Of a stretch of 64,000 nucleotides of DNA, positions 17,832 through 26,341 are shown piece by piece (within the stretch, counting starts at the first letter, position 1; every line of letters starts with the position of its first letter). The stretch is taken from NCBI GenBank assembly GCA_023898805.1, contig CP060260.1:310001-374000 (forward strand). Direction: 5' to 3'. The notes beneath the pieces were generated by a model. The model saw only the letters and a list, made by a program, of their open reading frames with translations, was not told where the DNA came from and searched no databases. The DNA is from Rhodospirillales bacterium. GTDB lineage: Bacteria; Pseudomonadota; Alphaproteobacteria; Micavibrionales; UBA1664. The position numbers were made by a program, and so were the translations under genes.

Positions 17832-18425
17832 TTATTTCTCTTTCAAGGCCTTCAAAACCGCGAAGGGGCTTGGTTTTTCAAGGGATTTTTCGTCCCCTAC
17901 CGGCCCCGCCGCCAGCGCCGCCGCGCTGTGCGGATAGGGATTGATGGCCAAGGACAGGTGCTGGGCCACAAGCTCGCCCACGTCGATCACCCCGCCGACC
18001 ACGGGTTCCGGATCTTCCCGTTCGTCCGGAACCGGCATTTCGCCCTCCTCCGGCGGCAAGTCCCCGGCATCGACCTCGATCTGCCGCCGCCGCGCGCGGG
18101 CGAACGACGAGGCCTGGGATTCGTCCAGATACCAGCCCTCGAACGTCTCGGCGATGCTGTCCCGGACAGGTTCCAGCGTGGTAACGCAGGCCTGCGTTAC
18201 CTCCGCCCGGAACGTGCCCTGCGCATGGATGGTCATGCCGTCCGGCTGGCGGCGCAGCCGTGTTTCACCCTCCAGCACGTCGACACCCTCGACGCCCAGC
18301 CGCCGCGCCAGAAGCGCGCGCGCCTTTTCATCCGCCGCAAACCGCACGATATGATCTTCCGCCGCCGCGATCCGCGCCGCCGGCACACATACCGAAAACT
18401 CCACTGGAGATGCCATTGCCTTCAT
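17832..18425 (-). CDS. DUF177 (YceD) family protein
   Basis: This 197-aa protein has the DUF177 signature: VTQACVTTLEPV near residue 85, followed by an acidic segment. Family members sit beside rpmF across bacteria and are implicated in 23S rRNA accumulation. Its ATG overlaps the stop of the upstream CBP3-like gene as ATGA. Genomic context fits exactly: it is followed by rpmF. Confidence 0.88.
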   Translation of the reverse strand: MKAMASPVEFSVCVPAARIAAAEDHIVRFAADEKARALLARRLGVEGVDVLEGETRLRRQPDGMTIHAQGTFRAEVTQACVTTLEPVRDSIAETFEGWYLDESQASSFARARRRQIEVDAGDLPPEEGEMPVPDEREDPEPVVGGVIDVGELVAQHLSLAINPYPHSAAALAAGPVGDEKSLEKPSPFAVLKALKEK

Positions 18426-18883
18426 CCTTTCCGTTCCATCAGATTGCGCGCATAAACCACCATGCCGTCCGGAACTTCAATGCCCGGAACCGTGCCATAC
18501 AGGTTGCGGGTCAGTGCCTCGCGCCACGCCGTATCTGTCTGGCAGTCGCCATAGGCCACCATGCGCCCGTAAAACGCCTTCATCATCGCGCGCACCTGCC
18601 GCGCCACGCCCAGATCCCCCGCCCCGCTTTCGCGCAACGCCAGTTCAAGCCGCCGGAACACCAGATCGTAAAGCGCTTGCGCCGCCTTTTCGTCGCCCGC
18701 CAGTTGCCGGAACATCGGGACCAAATGCAAAAGCAGCGCGTCGAACCGTCCGTCGAACGTATCCGGCACGCCATAATCGCGATACAGGGCCGGATTGCGC
18801 GAAGCCGCCAGCGCCGCCTCGAACAAGGCGGCGACATCGCCCTGCGCTGCGCCCGCTTTTTGCCTTTTTAATAACGTAAACAT
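18422..18883 (-). CDS. ubiquinol-cytochrome c chaperone (CBP3) domain protein
   Basis: This 153-aa protein resembles the CBP3/UQCC chaperone domain needed for cytochrome bc1 assembly: FDALLLHLVPMFRQLA near residue 50 and ALYDLVFRRLELALRESGAGDLGV after it. The ATG at 18883 gives the usual N-terminus MFTLLKR; the long frame to 19105 runs into the divergent bamE and is rejected. It is typically found upstream of DUF177 in alphaproteobacteria, as here. Confidence 0.82.
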   Translation of the reverse strand: MFTLLKRQKAGAAQGDVAALFEAALAASRNPALYRDYGVPDTFDGRFDALLLHLVPMFRQLAGDEKAAQALYDLVFRRLELALRESGAGDLGVARQVRAMMKAFYGRMVAYGDCQTDTAWREALTRNLYGTVPGIEVPDGMVVYARNLMERKG

Positions 18884-18939
18884 GCGTGAGTTATAAACCA
18901 GACTTGACCGCAGACAAGAAATTCCGGAAAGGTGAGAAC

Positions 18940-19401
18940 ATGAAAAACACCCACCCGATCCTTCTTGCCGTTGCCTGCGCCGCCCTCGCCCTTGGTGCCT
19001 GCACCCCCGTCCGCGCGACCAACGGCATCTACCTGACCGAGGAGGACATCGCCCACGTCCCCGCCGGCGCCTCGCGCGCCGACGTGCTTCAGGCGTTGGG
19101 GACACCCACGACCACCGCGATGTTCGACGACAGCATCTGGTATTACATCGGCCAGAAAACCGAAAAGACAGCTTTTCTTGATCCCAAGACCACCGACCGC
19201 ACGGTCTATGAGGTAAAATTCGCGCAGGACGGAACCATGACCTCGCTTCAGAAACTCGACGCCAAGCCCGTCGACGTCCCGCTGGTGCGCAGCATCACGC
19301 CCACCAGCGGCCACGACCTGACGGCGGCGCAACAGCTTCTGGGCAATCTCGGCCGCTTCAACAAAAGCAAAAAACTCAAAGCCACCGATACGAATATCTG
19401 A
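18940..19401 (+). CDS. outer membrane protein assembly factor BamE/SmpA-like lipoprotein
   Basis: This 153-aa protein has a lipoprotein signal with lipobox LGAC at residues about 18-21, followed by the SmpA/OmlA fold (VPAGASRADVLQALGTPT, then SIWYYIGQK). BamE family members support the beta-barrel assembly machine at the outer membrane. ATG 18940 puts the signal at the N-terminus. It is divergent from cbp3, a conserved alphaproteobacterial arrangement. Its TGA stop abuts the ctrA stop: TGATCA serves both. Confidence 0.88.
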   Translation: MKNTHPILLAVACAALALGACTPVRATNGIYLTEEDIAHVPAGASRADVLQALGTPTTTAMFDDSIWYYIGQKTEKTAFLDPKTTDRTVYEVKFAQDGTMTSLQKLDAKPVDVPLVRSITPTSGHDLTAAQQLLGNLGRFNKSKKLKATDTNI

Positions 19402-20445
19402 TCAAAGTCCGAACCCAATGGGCACCCCGGCCCGGCGCAATGCCGCCCGCGCCTGTGTTTCGTATGATTGGGCCCCTCTTTCGTCGATCTCGTCGCCAGT
19501 CGCAAGCCTGACGGCATAACGCATCAATTGTGCGTCCACTTTCCTCAACCCGTATTCCCCCAGCGTCGCGGCCACCGCCGCCAGTTGCGGCGTGTTGATA
19601 TCCGCGATCGCCGTACCGTTGAACGCCGCGCGGCACGACACCGCATTGGCGCGAATATCCAGCCCTTCGCGGTTGAACAATACGCGCATCGCTTCCGCCT
19701 GCGCGGGGCCCGCGCCTTCGTTCTCGATTTTTGAATCGTTACCGCGCACGATGGCAGGATCCACAAGCCGGCAACCCTTCCCCCAAACAGTTTCGATGAA
19801 CACCAACCCGTCCGGATAGGCCTGACTGCGCGAGGCATCGGCCAGTTTTTTACGCAGCTTGCAGATGAAAACATCGATGATTTTCAATTCGGGTTCATCG
19901 ATACCGCCGTAAAGATGGCTCAGAAACATGTTCTTGCTCAGGGTCGTGCCCTTGCGCAGCGACAGGAGCTCCAGCATCTGGTATTCCTTGCCGGTCAGAT
20001 AGACGCGTGCACCCGCGATGCTTACCGTCTTTTCATCCAGATTGACAACCAGATCGCCCGTGGTGATGACCGATTGCGCGTGCCCCTTTGACCGGCGCAC
20101 GATGGCGTGAAGCCGCGCCACCATTTCGTCCTTGTGGAACGGCTTGGTCAGATAGTCGTCGGCGCCAAAGCCCAGCCCCTTGACCTTGTCTTGAATCCCG
20201 GCCAGACCGCTGACGATCATAATGGGGGTTTTCACCTTAGCTACACGCAGCGTGCGCAAAACCTCGTATCCAGACATGTCCGGAAGGTTCAGGTCCAGCA
20301 GGATGATGTCGTAATCATACAGCTTGCCGAGGTCGATCGCCTCCTCGCCGCTGTCGGTCGTGTAGACATTGAAATTTTCGCTTTTCAGCATCAGCTCCAT
20401 CGACTGGGCTGTCGCTGAATCATCCTCGACCAACAAAACACGCAT
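19402..20445 (-). CDS. ctrA: cell-cycle response regulator CtrA with C-terminal extension
   Basis: This 347-aa OmpR-family regulator matches CtrA through residue about 232: acidic pocket E7-D8-D9, phospho-acceptor D51 (ILLDLNLPDMSG), T/S79-80 (IVSG), K101 (LTKPF), then a winged helix with GKEYQMLELLSLRKG, SKNMFLSHLYGG and IDVFICKLRKKL. CtrA is a master regulator of cell cycle and motility and binds TTAA-N7-TTAA. Known CtrA proteins end near residue 231-240; this one continues for about 115 residues with no recognised domain. ATG 20445 matches the family N-terminus MRVLLVEDD. No GANTC site was seen in the 138 bp upstream. Confidence 0.92.
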   Translation of the reverse strand: MRVLLVEDDSATAQSMELMLKSENFNVYTTDSGEEAIDLGKLYDYDIILLDLNLPDMSGYEVLRTLRVAKVKTPIMIVSGLAGIQDKVKGLGFGADDYLTKPFHKDEMVARLHAIVRRSKGHAQSVITTGDLVVNLDEKTVSIAGARVYLTGKEYQMLELLSLRKGTTLSKNMFLSHLYGGIDEPELKIIDVFICKLRKKLADASRSQAYPDGLVFIETVWGKGCRLVDPAIVRGNDSKIENEGAGPAQAEAMRVLFNREGLDIRANAVSCRAAFNGTAIADINTPQLAAVAATLGEYGLRKVDAQLMRYAVRLATGDEIDERGAQSYETQARAALRRAGVPIGFGL

Positions 20446-20583
20446 GGCTGAAATACCCTCCCGTAAAGCCACTTTCGAAATGCACCGCGAACCTAGAAAA
20501 TTATTATGACTATGTCAAATAAACACCTGGCGATCAGCCCTCTTTCTGGCTCACCGCCGCAAAACCTGTTACTTACGTAAACC

Positions 20584-22404
20584 ATGAACCCCGCATCCTC
20601 GAACCCGGAATTCAAGCCCCTTGCCGTCCAGACGCTTACCGCTTTATGGGCACAGCACAAGCGCGCCATTGATGACCGCCTTGTCCATGGCGGCTGGCTT
20701 GCGGCCTGGCGCCCCCGTTTCAAAATCAAAAACGAAGACTGGTTCAACAGCGACAGTGAAATGAAGCCGAAGGACAAGGCCGCCTTTGTCGCGTTCCTCG
20801 CGGACCGCCTGTTTGAAACCGACCCCGCGCCGGATAAATCAGGGATGCACACACTGATGCGCTGGTTCCGTTTCGGCATGGCGTATGACCAGCTTCCCAA
20901 TGCCCGCGCGCTGCTGGAACGTCTTGCCGGCGCGGCTAAAGCCGGAACCCCCTACGAAATCCCGCCTTACATGATGCCGCAGGCGACAGGACAAAAGCGC
21001 AGCTGGGATGCACGCCCCGCCGGACGCAACCCCCTGCACGTCCACAGGCGGATATACGAGCTTGAAGAAGCACTGGACCTGATCGACCGTCGCCGTGCCT
21101 TCGCCGCCAACCGGCAATTCATCGAACACCGCGATCAAAAATATCTCTCTGACGGTGGCGCGATCCTGCACGCAGCAACACCCGGCTTCCGGCTGTATGG
21201 CTTTAACACGCGCGAGGCCTTCGATGCCTATTGCAAGGACACCGCATTCGGGCACCACGATGACAACACCGGCACATACGCCTATCTGGAGTTGGCAACC
21301 GGGGCGCGTCATCTGATCTCGCTTTATAACCTCAGCGCCACCAGTGAATCCTATTCCGACGGCGGAATTCTTTTTCCCGCGCTGCTGCGCGCAACGCCGG
21401 GGCTGGCGCGGGCGTTGGCCGGACCGGTGCTCGGCTACCTTGAAACGGGGGATTTTTATAACCGGCAGGCCGACCGCGCCCGGATTTTACTGAATTTTGC
21501 CGCCGTTGCGGGCGCGGACGGGCCGGATCTGATTCCGCCGGACCGTCTGGCCGAAACCTTCACCTCTCGTTATGTGTTGCGCCTAAAAAATCTTGCCGCC
21601 TATGCCGCGCAACAGCCGGAGGTGGAGGATGAGGACAGGGATGAGGACGACCATTCATTCGAGGCCTACGATCGGTCCGAACGCGCGCAAATGGACCATC
21701 AGACGCAAACGGAATTCCTTCACTTCCTGCCCGATATCCTGCAAACGCTGTCCCAACACAAAAAGGCGCGCGATCTGGTCGAACCGGCGCTGGTTGCCGA
21801 CCTCATTTCCGCCGCCGCCACATGGGGCTGCGAGGGCACGGCCCAACGCGCGCTTTCGGTCGCCCTTTCGGTTCCCGCATGGCGTCGGACACTGGGTGCG
21901 GCACAAATCGCGCCGCTATACGCCAATCTTTTATCCGAAAAAAAACACCCACGCTCCGGGCGCTGGGCCCGCGACCGCCAGAAACGCATGAACACGCTTG
22001 CGCATCTTTTCGCGCTGGTCGCAAAACACCCGGACTGGCGCGATGGGTCCGAGGCGCAACACCTGCCCCACGCCATTACACAAATATTGCACACGCGCGA
22101 TTGGGCGAAACTCAAGACCATCCTGTCCTGCGCGTCCATGCCGAACAACGAGGTCAGCGCACAATGGCGCGCGGCCCTGCCTCCGCGCACCCGCGCGGAA
22201 ATCCGCAAACACCGCTTCGACAACGAATACAAACGCCATTACATCGACCGGCTGTTGCTCAGGCTCGACGCGATGGAGCGGGGCGATGCCGCCATCATGC
22301 GCCTGCGCGACATGCCGAACACAAACACAGGCATCGACCTTGTGCGCAGAGTGGTCGCCGCAATAACCGCGCGGCGCGAACAAAGGAGCCTGAAACTGAC
22401 CTGA
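20584..22404 (+). CDS. hypothetical protein, 606 aa
   Basis: I do not recognise this large soluble protein. It has no signal peptide or membrane helix. It is mostly helical, with a very acidic stretch near residues 340-350 (EVEDEDRDEDDHS) and a Trp/Arg-rich N-terminus. A middle segment (residues about 190-270) contains DGGAILHAATPG and HLISLYNLSATSESYSDG. The C-terminal third looks like helical repeats (AHLFALVAKHPDW, ALPHAITQILH-like). It is divergent from ctrA with a 138-bp shared upstream region, so it may be co-regulated. Confidence 0.7.
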   Translation: MNPASSNPEFKPLAVQTLTALWAQHKRAIDDRLVHGGWLAAWRPRFKIKNEDWFNSDSEMKPKDKAAFVAFLADRLFETDPAPDKSGMHTLMRWFRFGMAYDQLPNARALLERLAGAAKAGTPYEIPPYMMPQATGQKRSWDARPAGRNPLHVHRRIYELEEALDLIDRRRAFAANRQFIEHRDQKYLSDGGAILHAATPGFRLYGFNTREAFDAYCKDTAFGHHDDNTGTYAYLELATGARHLISLYNLSATSESYSDGGILFPALLRATPGLARALAGPVLGYLETGDFYNRQADRARILLNFAAVAGADGPDLIPPDRLAETFTSRYVLRLKNLAAYAAQQPEVEDEDRDEDDHSFEAYDRSERAQMDHQTQTEFLHFLPDILQTLSQHKKARDLVEPALVADLISAAATWGCEGTAQRALSVALSVPAWRRTLGAAQIAPLYANLLSEKKHPRSGRWARDRQKRMNTLAHLFALVAKHPDWRDGSEAQHLPHAITQILHTRDWAKLKTILSCASMPNNEVSAQWRAALPPRTRAEIRKHRFDNEYKRHYIDRLLLRLDAMERGDAAIMRLRDMPNTNTGIDLVRRVVAAITARREQRSLKLT

Positions 22405-22405
22405 T

Positions 22406-22431
22406 GAAAAACCCGCCCCTTTCGGGGCGGG
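22406..22431 (-). terminator. intrinsic terminator of hppA
   Basis: The inverted repeat CCCGCCCC-TTTC-GGGGCGGG (22412-22431) is followed, on the minus strand, by TTTTTC. It ends hppA and lies just past the stop of the convergent 606-aa gene. Confidence 0.85.
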
Positions 22432-22462
22432 CTTCGTAAATCAGGGTTAATCAGGAAACCGC

Positions 22463-24565
22463 TTACTGCGTCATCATCTTGGCGACGACGGCGACCAGCA
22501 GGATCGCGACGATGTTCGCGATCTTGATCAGCGGGTTGACGGCGGGACCCGCCGTATCCTTGTACGGGTCGCCCACGGTGTCGCCGGTCACGGCCGCCTT
22601 GTGCGCGTCCGAACCTTTGCCGCCGTGATGGCCTTCCTCGATGTATTTTTTCGCGTTGTCCCACGCGCCGCCGCCCGATGTCATCGAAATCGCGACGAAC
22701 AGGCCGGTGACGATGGTGCCGAGCAACAGCGCGCCCAGGGCCTGGAAGCCCGCACTCGCATCGCCCGAAACCCATTTCACCACATAGAACAGCGCCACCG
22801 GCGCCGCGATGGGAAGCAGCGAAGGCACGACCATTTCCTTGATCGCGGCACGCGTAAGCATGTCCACGGCCTTGGAATAATCGGGCTTGGCCTTGCCTTC
22901 CATGATGCCGGGGATTTCCTTGAACTGGCGGCGGACTTCCACCACCACGGAACCCGCCGCGCGGCCGACCGCCGTCATCGACAACGCGCCGAACAGATAC
23001 GGCAGCAACCCGCCGATGAACAGCCCGATCACCACGAACGGATCCTGCAGCGAGAAATTGACCGTCAGATCCGGCAGATAGTGCTTAAGCTCCTCGGTAT
23101 ACGCGGCGAACAGGACCAGCGCGGCCAGACCGGCCGACCCGATCGCGTACCCCTTGGTCACGGCCTTGGTCGTGTTGCCCACGGCGTCCAGCGTGTCGGT
23201 GGTTTCGCGGATATCCTTGGGCAGTTCCGACATTTCGGCGATGCCGCCGGCATTGTCGGTAACAGGGCCGAAGGCGTCCAGAGCGACGATCATCCCGGCC
23301 AGCGAGAGCATCGTCGTCGCCGCCATCGCGATGCCGTACAGGCCCGCCTGCGCATAGGCAAGATAGATGCCCGCGCAGATCACGACGACGGGAAGCGCGG
23401 TGGCTTCCATCGAAACCGCAAGCCCCTGGATCACGTTGGTGCCGTGCCCGGTGGCCGAGGCCGCCGCGACCGAACGCACCGGACGGAAACCCGTGCCGGT
23501 GTAATACTCGGTGATCCAGACCAAAAGCGCGGTCACGCCAAGCCCGACCACGGCGCAGTACAGGAGGTTCTGCGCGGTATAGAACTGCCCGCGTTCCTGC
23601 AACGCGAACTGGGTGTTCAGCCCGATCTTGGTATCCAGATACCACCAGATCGCACCCAGCGACAGCACGCCGGAAACGATCAGACCCTTGTAAAGCGCGC
23701 CCATGACGTTGCGCGATCCATGGCTCAGACGCACGAAGAACGTCCCGACGGTCGACGCCGCGATACCCACGGCGCCCAACAGCAGGGGCAGCATCATCAT
23801 CTGACCGGCCACGTCCTCGCTAAACACGCTGAACGCGATCAGCATGGTCGCGACGACGGTCACGGCATAGGTTTCAAACAAATCCGCGGCCATGCCAGCG
23901 CAATCGCCGACGTTGTCGCCCACGTTGTCCGCGATCACGGCGGGGTTGCGCGGGTCGTCCTCGGGGATGCCGGCTTCCACCTTGCCCACAAGGTCCGCGC
24001 CCACGTCGGCGCCCTTGGTGAAGATGCCGCCGCCAAGCCGCGCGAAGATCGAAATCAGCGACGCGCCGAAGCCCAGCCCCACCAGCGCCTCAAGCGCGTG
24101 GCGCAGCTCCGCGCCCTTGGAAAGCAGATAGAAATAATAACCGGCCACGCCCAGAAGGCCCAGACCCACGACCAGCAGGCCGGTGACGGCCCCGGCCCTG
24201 AAGGCCACGCCCATCGCCTCGGGCAAACCCTTGGTCGCCGCCTGCGTCACGCGCACGTTCGCGCGCACCGAGATGTTCATGCCGATATATCCGGCCAGAC
24301 CAGAAAGCACCGCGCCGATGGCGAACCCGGTGGCGACGTGCCAACCCAGAAGCTTGCCCAACGCGATCGCGACGACCACACCCACGGCCCCGATGGTCGT
24401 GTACTGGCGGTTGAGATAGGCGGCAGCGCCTTCCTGAATGGCGGCGGCGATCTGTTTCATGCGGTCGTTGCCCGCATCGGCCTTGAGCACACCGCTCGTG
24501 GTCACGGCGCCGTACAGCAGCGACAACGCGCCGCATGCCAGTACGATAGTCTGTTCCTGAGTCAT
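22463..24565 (-). CDS. hppA: K+-insensitive pyrophosphate-energised proton pump
   Basis: This 700-aa membrane pyrophosphatase pumps H+ across the inner membrane using PPi. It has about 16 membrane helices and the catalytic acidic loops GGGIFTKGADVGADLVGKVE and DNVGDNVGDCAGMAADLFE. The subtype motif reads GNTTKAVTKG, with Lys and Thr where K+-dependent enzymes have two Ala; this marks the K+-independent class. ATG 24565 begins MTQEQTIVLACG; the frame to 24625 is longer than the family. A GC hairpin terminator follows. Confidence 0.96.
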   Translation of the reverse strand: MTQEQTIVLACGALSLLYGAVTTSGVLKADAGNDRMKQIAAAIQEGAAAYLNRQYTTIGAVGVVVAIALGKLLGWHVATGFAIGAVLSGLAGYIGMNISVRANVRVTQAATKGLPEAMGVAFRAGAVTGLLVVGLGLLGVAGYYFYLLSKGAELRHALEALVGLGFGASLISIFARLGGGIFTKGADVGADLVGKVEAGIPEDDPRNPAVIADNVGDNVGDCAGMAADLFETYAVTVVATMLIAFSVFSEDVAGQMMMLPLLLGAVGIAASTVGTFFVRLSHGSRNVMGALYKGLIVSGVLSLGAIWWYLDTKIGLNTQFALQERGQFYTAQNLLYCAVVGLGVTALLVWITEYYTGTGFRPVRSVAAASATGHGTNVIQGLAVSMEATALPVVVICAGIYLAYAQAGLYGIAMAATTMLSLAGMIVALDAFGPVTDNAGGIAEMSELPKDIRETTDTLDAVGNTTKAVTKGYAIGSAGLAALVLFAAYTEELKHYLPDLTVNFSLQDPFVVIGLFIGGLLPYLFGALSMTAVGRAAGSVVVEVRRQFKEIPGIMEGKAKPDYSKAVDMLTRAAIKEMVVPSLLPIAAPVALFYVVKWVSGDASAGFQALGALLLGTIVTGLFVAISMTSGGGAWDNAKKYIEEGHHGGKGSDAHKAAVTGDTVGDPYKDTAGPAVNPLIKIANIVAILLVAVVAKMMTQ

Positions 24566-24684
24566 GATTCCCCAATTCATTATGGTTTTTAAGCCCTTAA
24601 CCAAAAGGGCGGGCAAGCAGACCACGGAAATCCGCCCTTGGCAAGACCCGCCGGTCCGTCATGCCCCACAAATGGCCGGGACTG

Positions 24685-24716
24685 CCAAAAACGACAGCCC
24701 CGGCTTTGGCCGGGGC
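24685..24716 (-). terminator. intrinsic terminator of fliL
   Basis: Minus-strand hairpin GCCCCGG/CCGGGGC (24697-24703 with 24710-24716), followed by TGTCGTTTTT, about 30 nt after the fliL stop. Confidence 0.7.
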
Positions 24717-24746
24717 ATGCACGTCGATATCAGGATGATCGAGAGT

Positions 24747-25217
24747 TTATCCCGGATGCTGTTGCAAGACCTGCAGAAGAACGCCGTTGACCGCGCCTTC
24801 GCCCATCACCCGGTCGGTGATCGAAACCAGGCGCGCCTTAAGCTCGCTGACCTTGATGACGCCGCTCTGCATCATCGCTTTTGTGCTCAACGTGCCGTAC
24901 ATGTCCGAAAGGAACGCATCCGCAAGGCGCGGCAGCTTTTCCTTGACCGTGTCGGCCTCGGCCTTGCCTTCGACCTGAAGGGAAACGACCATCGAAATCG
25001 TCTGGCTGATGCCGTTGCGGTCGATGATCGGCAGCACGATGGGGGCCATCTGGACGTAGACGGACTCGTCCTTGCCGGCCTCGCCTTCCGCCTTTTTGGC
25101 CTCTTTCGCCGCGTCGGCGGTGGTCGCGGCCTCGGACTTGCCCATGTAGAAATAAGCCCCCGCGCCGCCGCCCGCGAGCAGCAACAAAGCCAAAAGTGGC
25201 AGCAGGATTTTTTTCAT
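24747..25217 (-). CDS. fliL: flagellar basal body-associated protein FliL
   Basis: This 156-aa protein has one N-terminal membrane helix (LLPLLALLLLAGGGAGAYFYMG), an acidic Lys/Glu/Ala linker and a periplasmic domain containing VYVQMAPIVLPII and the amphipathic KEKLPRLADAFLSDMYG. FliL stabilises the stator-rotor interface of the flagellum. It stands alone here without other flagellar genes. ATG 25217 was chosen because it places the helix at the N-terminus. Confidence 0.85.
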   Translation of the reverse strand: MKKILLPLLALLLLAGGGAGAYFYMGKSEAATTADAAKEAKKAEGEAGKDESVYVQMAPIVLPIIDRNGISQTISMVVSLQVEGKAEADTVKEKLPRLADAFLSDMYGTLSTKAMMQSGVIKVSELKARLVSITDRVMGEGAVNGVLLQVLQQHPG

Positions 25218-25413
25218 CTGGTCCCAAGCCTCGGTTGTTATATGCCGCGCCGTACATAACACCGGCACACTATAATTATGCGCCGCAATATATTAACCGG
25301 GGGTAACCAAAAGCCTGAATTTTAGGGAATCCCCCGCGCGGAAAGACAGCCAAAACCCGCGCAATAACCATAACTTGTACCAAACCCATGGTTATGTTAA
25401 TAAATCAGGCATA

Positions 25414-26304
25414 ATGGAGCCATTCAGCTGGTCAGCCTTTCTTTTTGACGTCGGCACCAAAGTCGTCGGCGAGCATATCGGGCACCTCTTTTTGGGCGCG
25501 GCGATCGGCGGCGGCGCAGCGCTATACACCAACCACATGGTCAAACGCACCCTGCGCGGCGCCAGGAAAGGCGGTCCCATCGCCTATATCCAGACAACCT
25601 GGTACACCCCGGCGATCAAAAAAGCCGAAGGCGGCGAACGGTTTGAATGGGCCCTTGATCCGAAAACCGGTCGCCCCCTTCGCGAACAGAAAATCCGCGT
25701 CGAGGAAAGGCCGGTCCGCATCCGCGACATCTTCAACGACGAGGCGGATTCAAGATCCAGCCGCGCCCTCGCCCACCGGATCGAGAAACTGATCGAAAAG
25801 GCCGCGAAACACTGCGAAGACGGAAACATGGTCGTTTTCGCGCATCTGGCGAACCCGGAGATCGTCCCCAAAAAGGATTACGAACATCTGATCGGCATCA
25901 TGTCGGGCAAGTGGAAAAGCTATTTCAGCAGCCTGTACCGCGACACAAGATGGATTTTAAGCAACACGATCGCCCCCAATCAGCTGCACTTTGAAAAAAC
26001 GATCCTGCCCATCCTGATCCAGGAAGACGGCGCGCAGGGCAAGCAATACCGCATTCTGCTGGAAGAGCTGAACGAAGACGGGTTGATCGACATGCACCCG
26101 TACAAGGACATCCTGTTCAAAATGCCGGACGGCACGTTCAGGAATAACGAAAAAAGTCCGCAAAGCGACCGTTACGAGGCGCTGAAGGAAATCAACCGCT
26201 ATCTGCGCACACCGGAAGGCCGCGTTTTCGCCAAACGCTTCGGCGTCGCGGTGACGACCGGCGAGATCATCACGGTCGAACCTCCGCCCACCCCCGGTAT
26301 TTAG
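25414..26304 (+). CDS. hypothetical membrane-anchored protein, 296 aa
   Basis: I do not recognise the family. The N-terminus has one weak membrane segment rich in Gly/Ala (HLFLGAAIGGGAALYTNHM), so the protein may be tail-in, with the rest cytoplasmic. The body is charged and has no familiar motif (KNH-rich segments such as WKSYFSSLYRDTRWILSN). It is divergent from fliL; the 196-bp gap between them holds AT-rich sequence including TTAACC. It is not followed by any co-directional gene. Confidence 0.6.
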   Translation: MEPFSWSAFLFDVGTKVVGEHIGHLFLGAAIGGGAALYTNHMVKRTLRGARKGGPIAYIQTTWYTPAIKKAEGGERFEWALDPKTGRPLREQKIRVEERPVRIRDIFNDEADSRSSRALAHRIEKLIEKAAKHCEDGNMVVFAHLANPEIVPKKDYEHLIGIMSGKWKSYFSSLYRDTRWILSNTIAPNQLHFEKTILPILIQEDGAQGKQYRILLEELNEDGLIDMHPYKDILFKMPDGTFRNNEKSPQSDRYEALKEINRYLRTPEGRVFAKRFGVAVTTGEIITVEPPPTPGI

Positions 26305-26341
26305 TATCCCATCATTGCAATGACGACGTGGGGCAAGACTC

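Noticed and set aside
22601..24592. 663-aa plus-strand frame
   Set aside because: Antisense to hppA, His/Arg/Gly-rich and typical of a GC-rich shadow frame.
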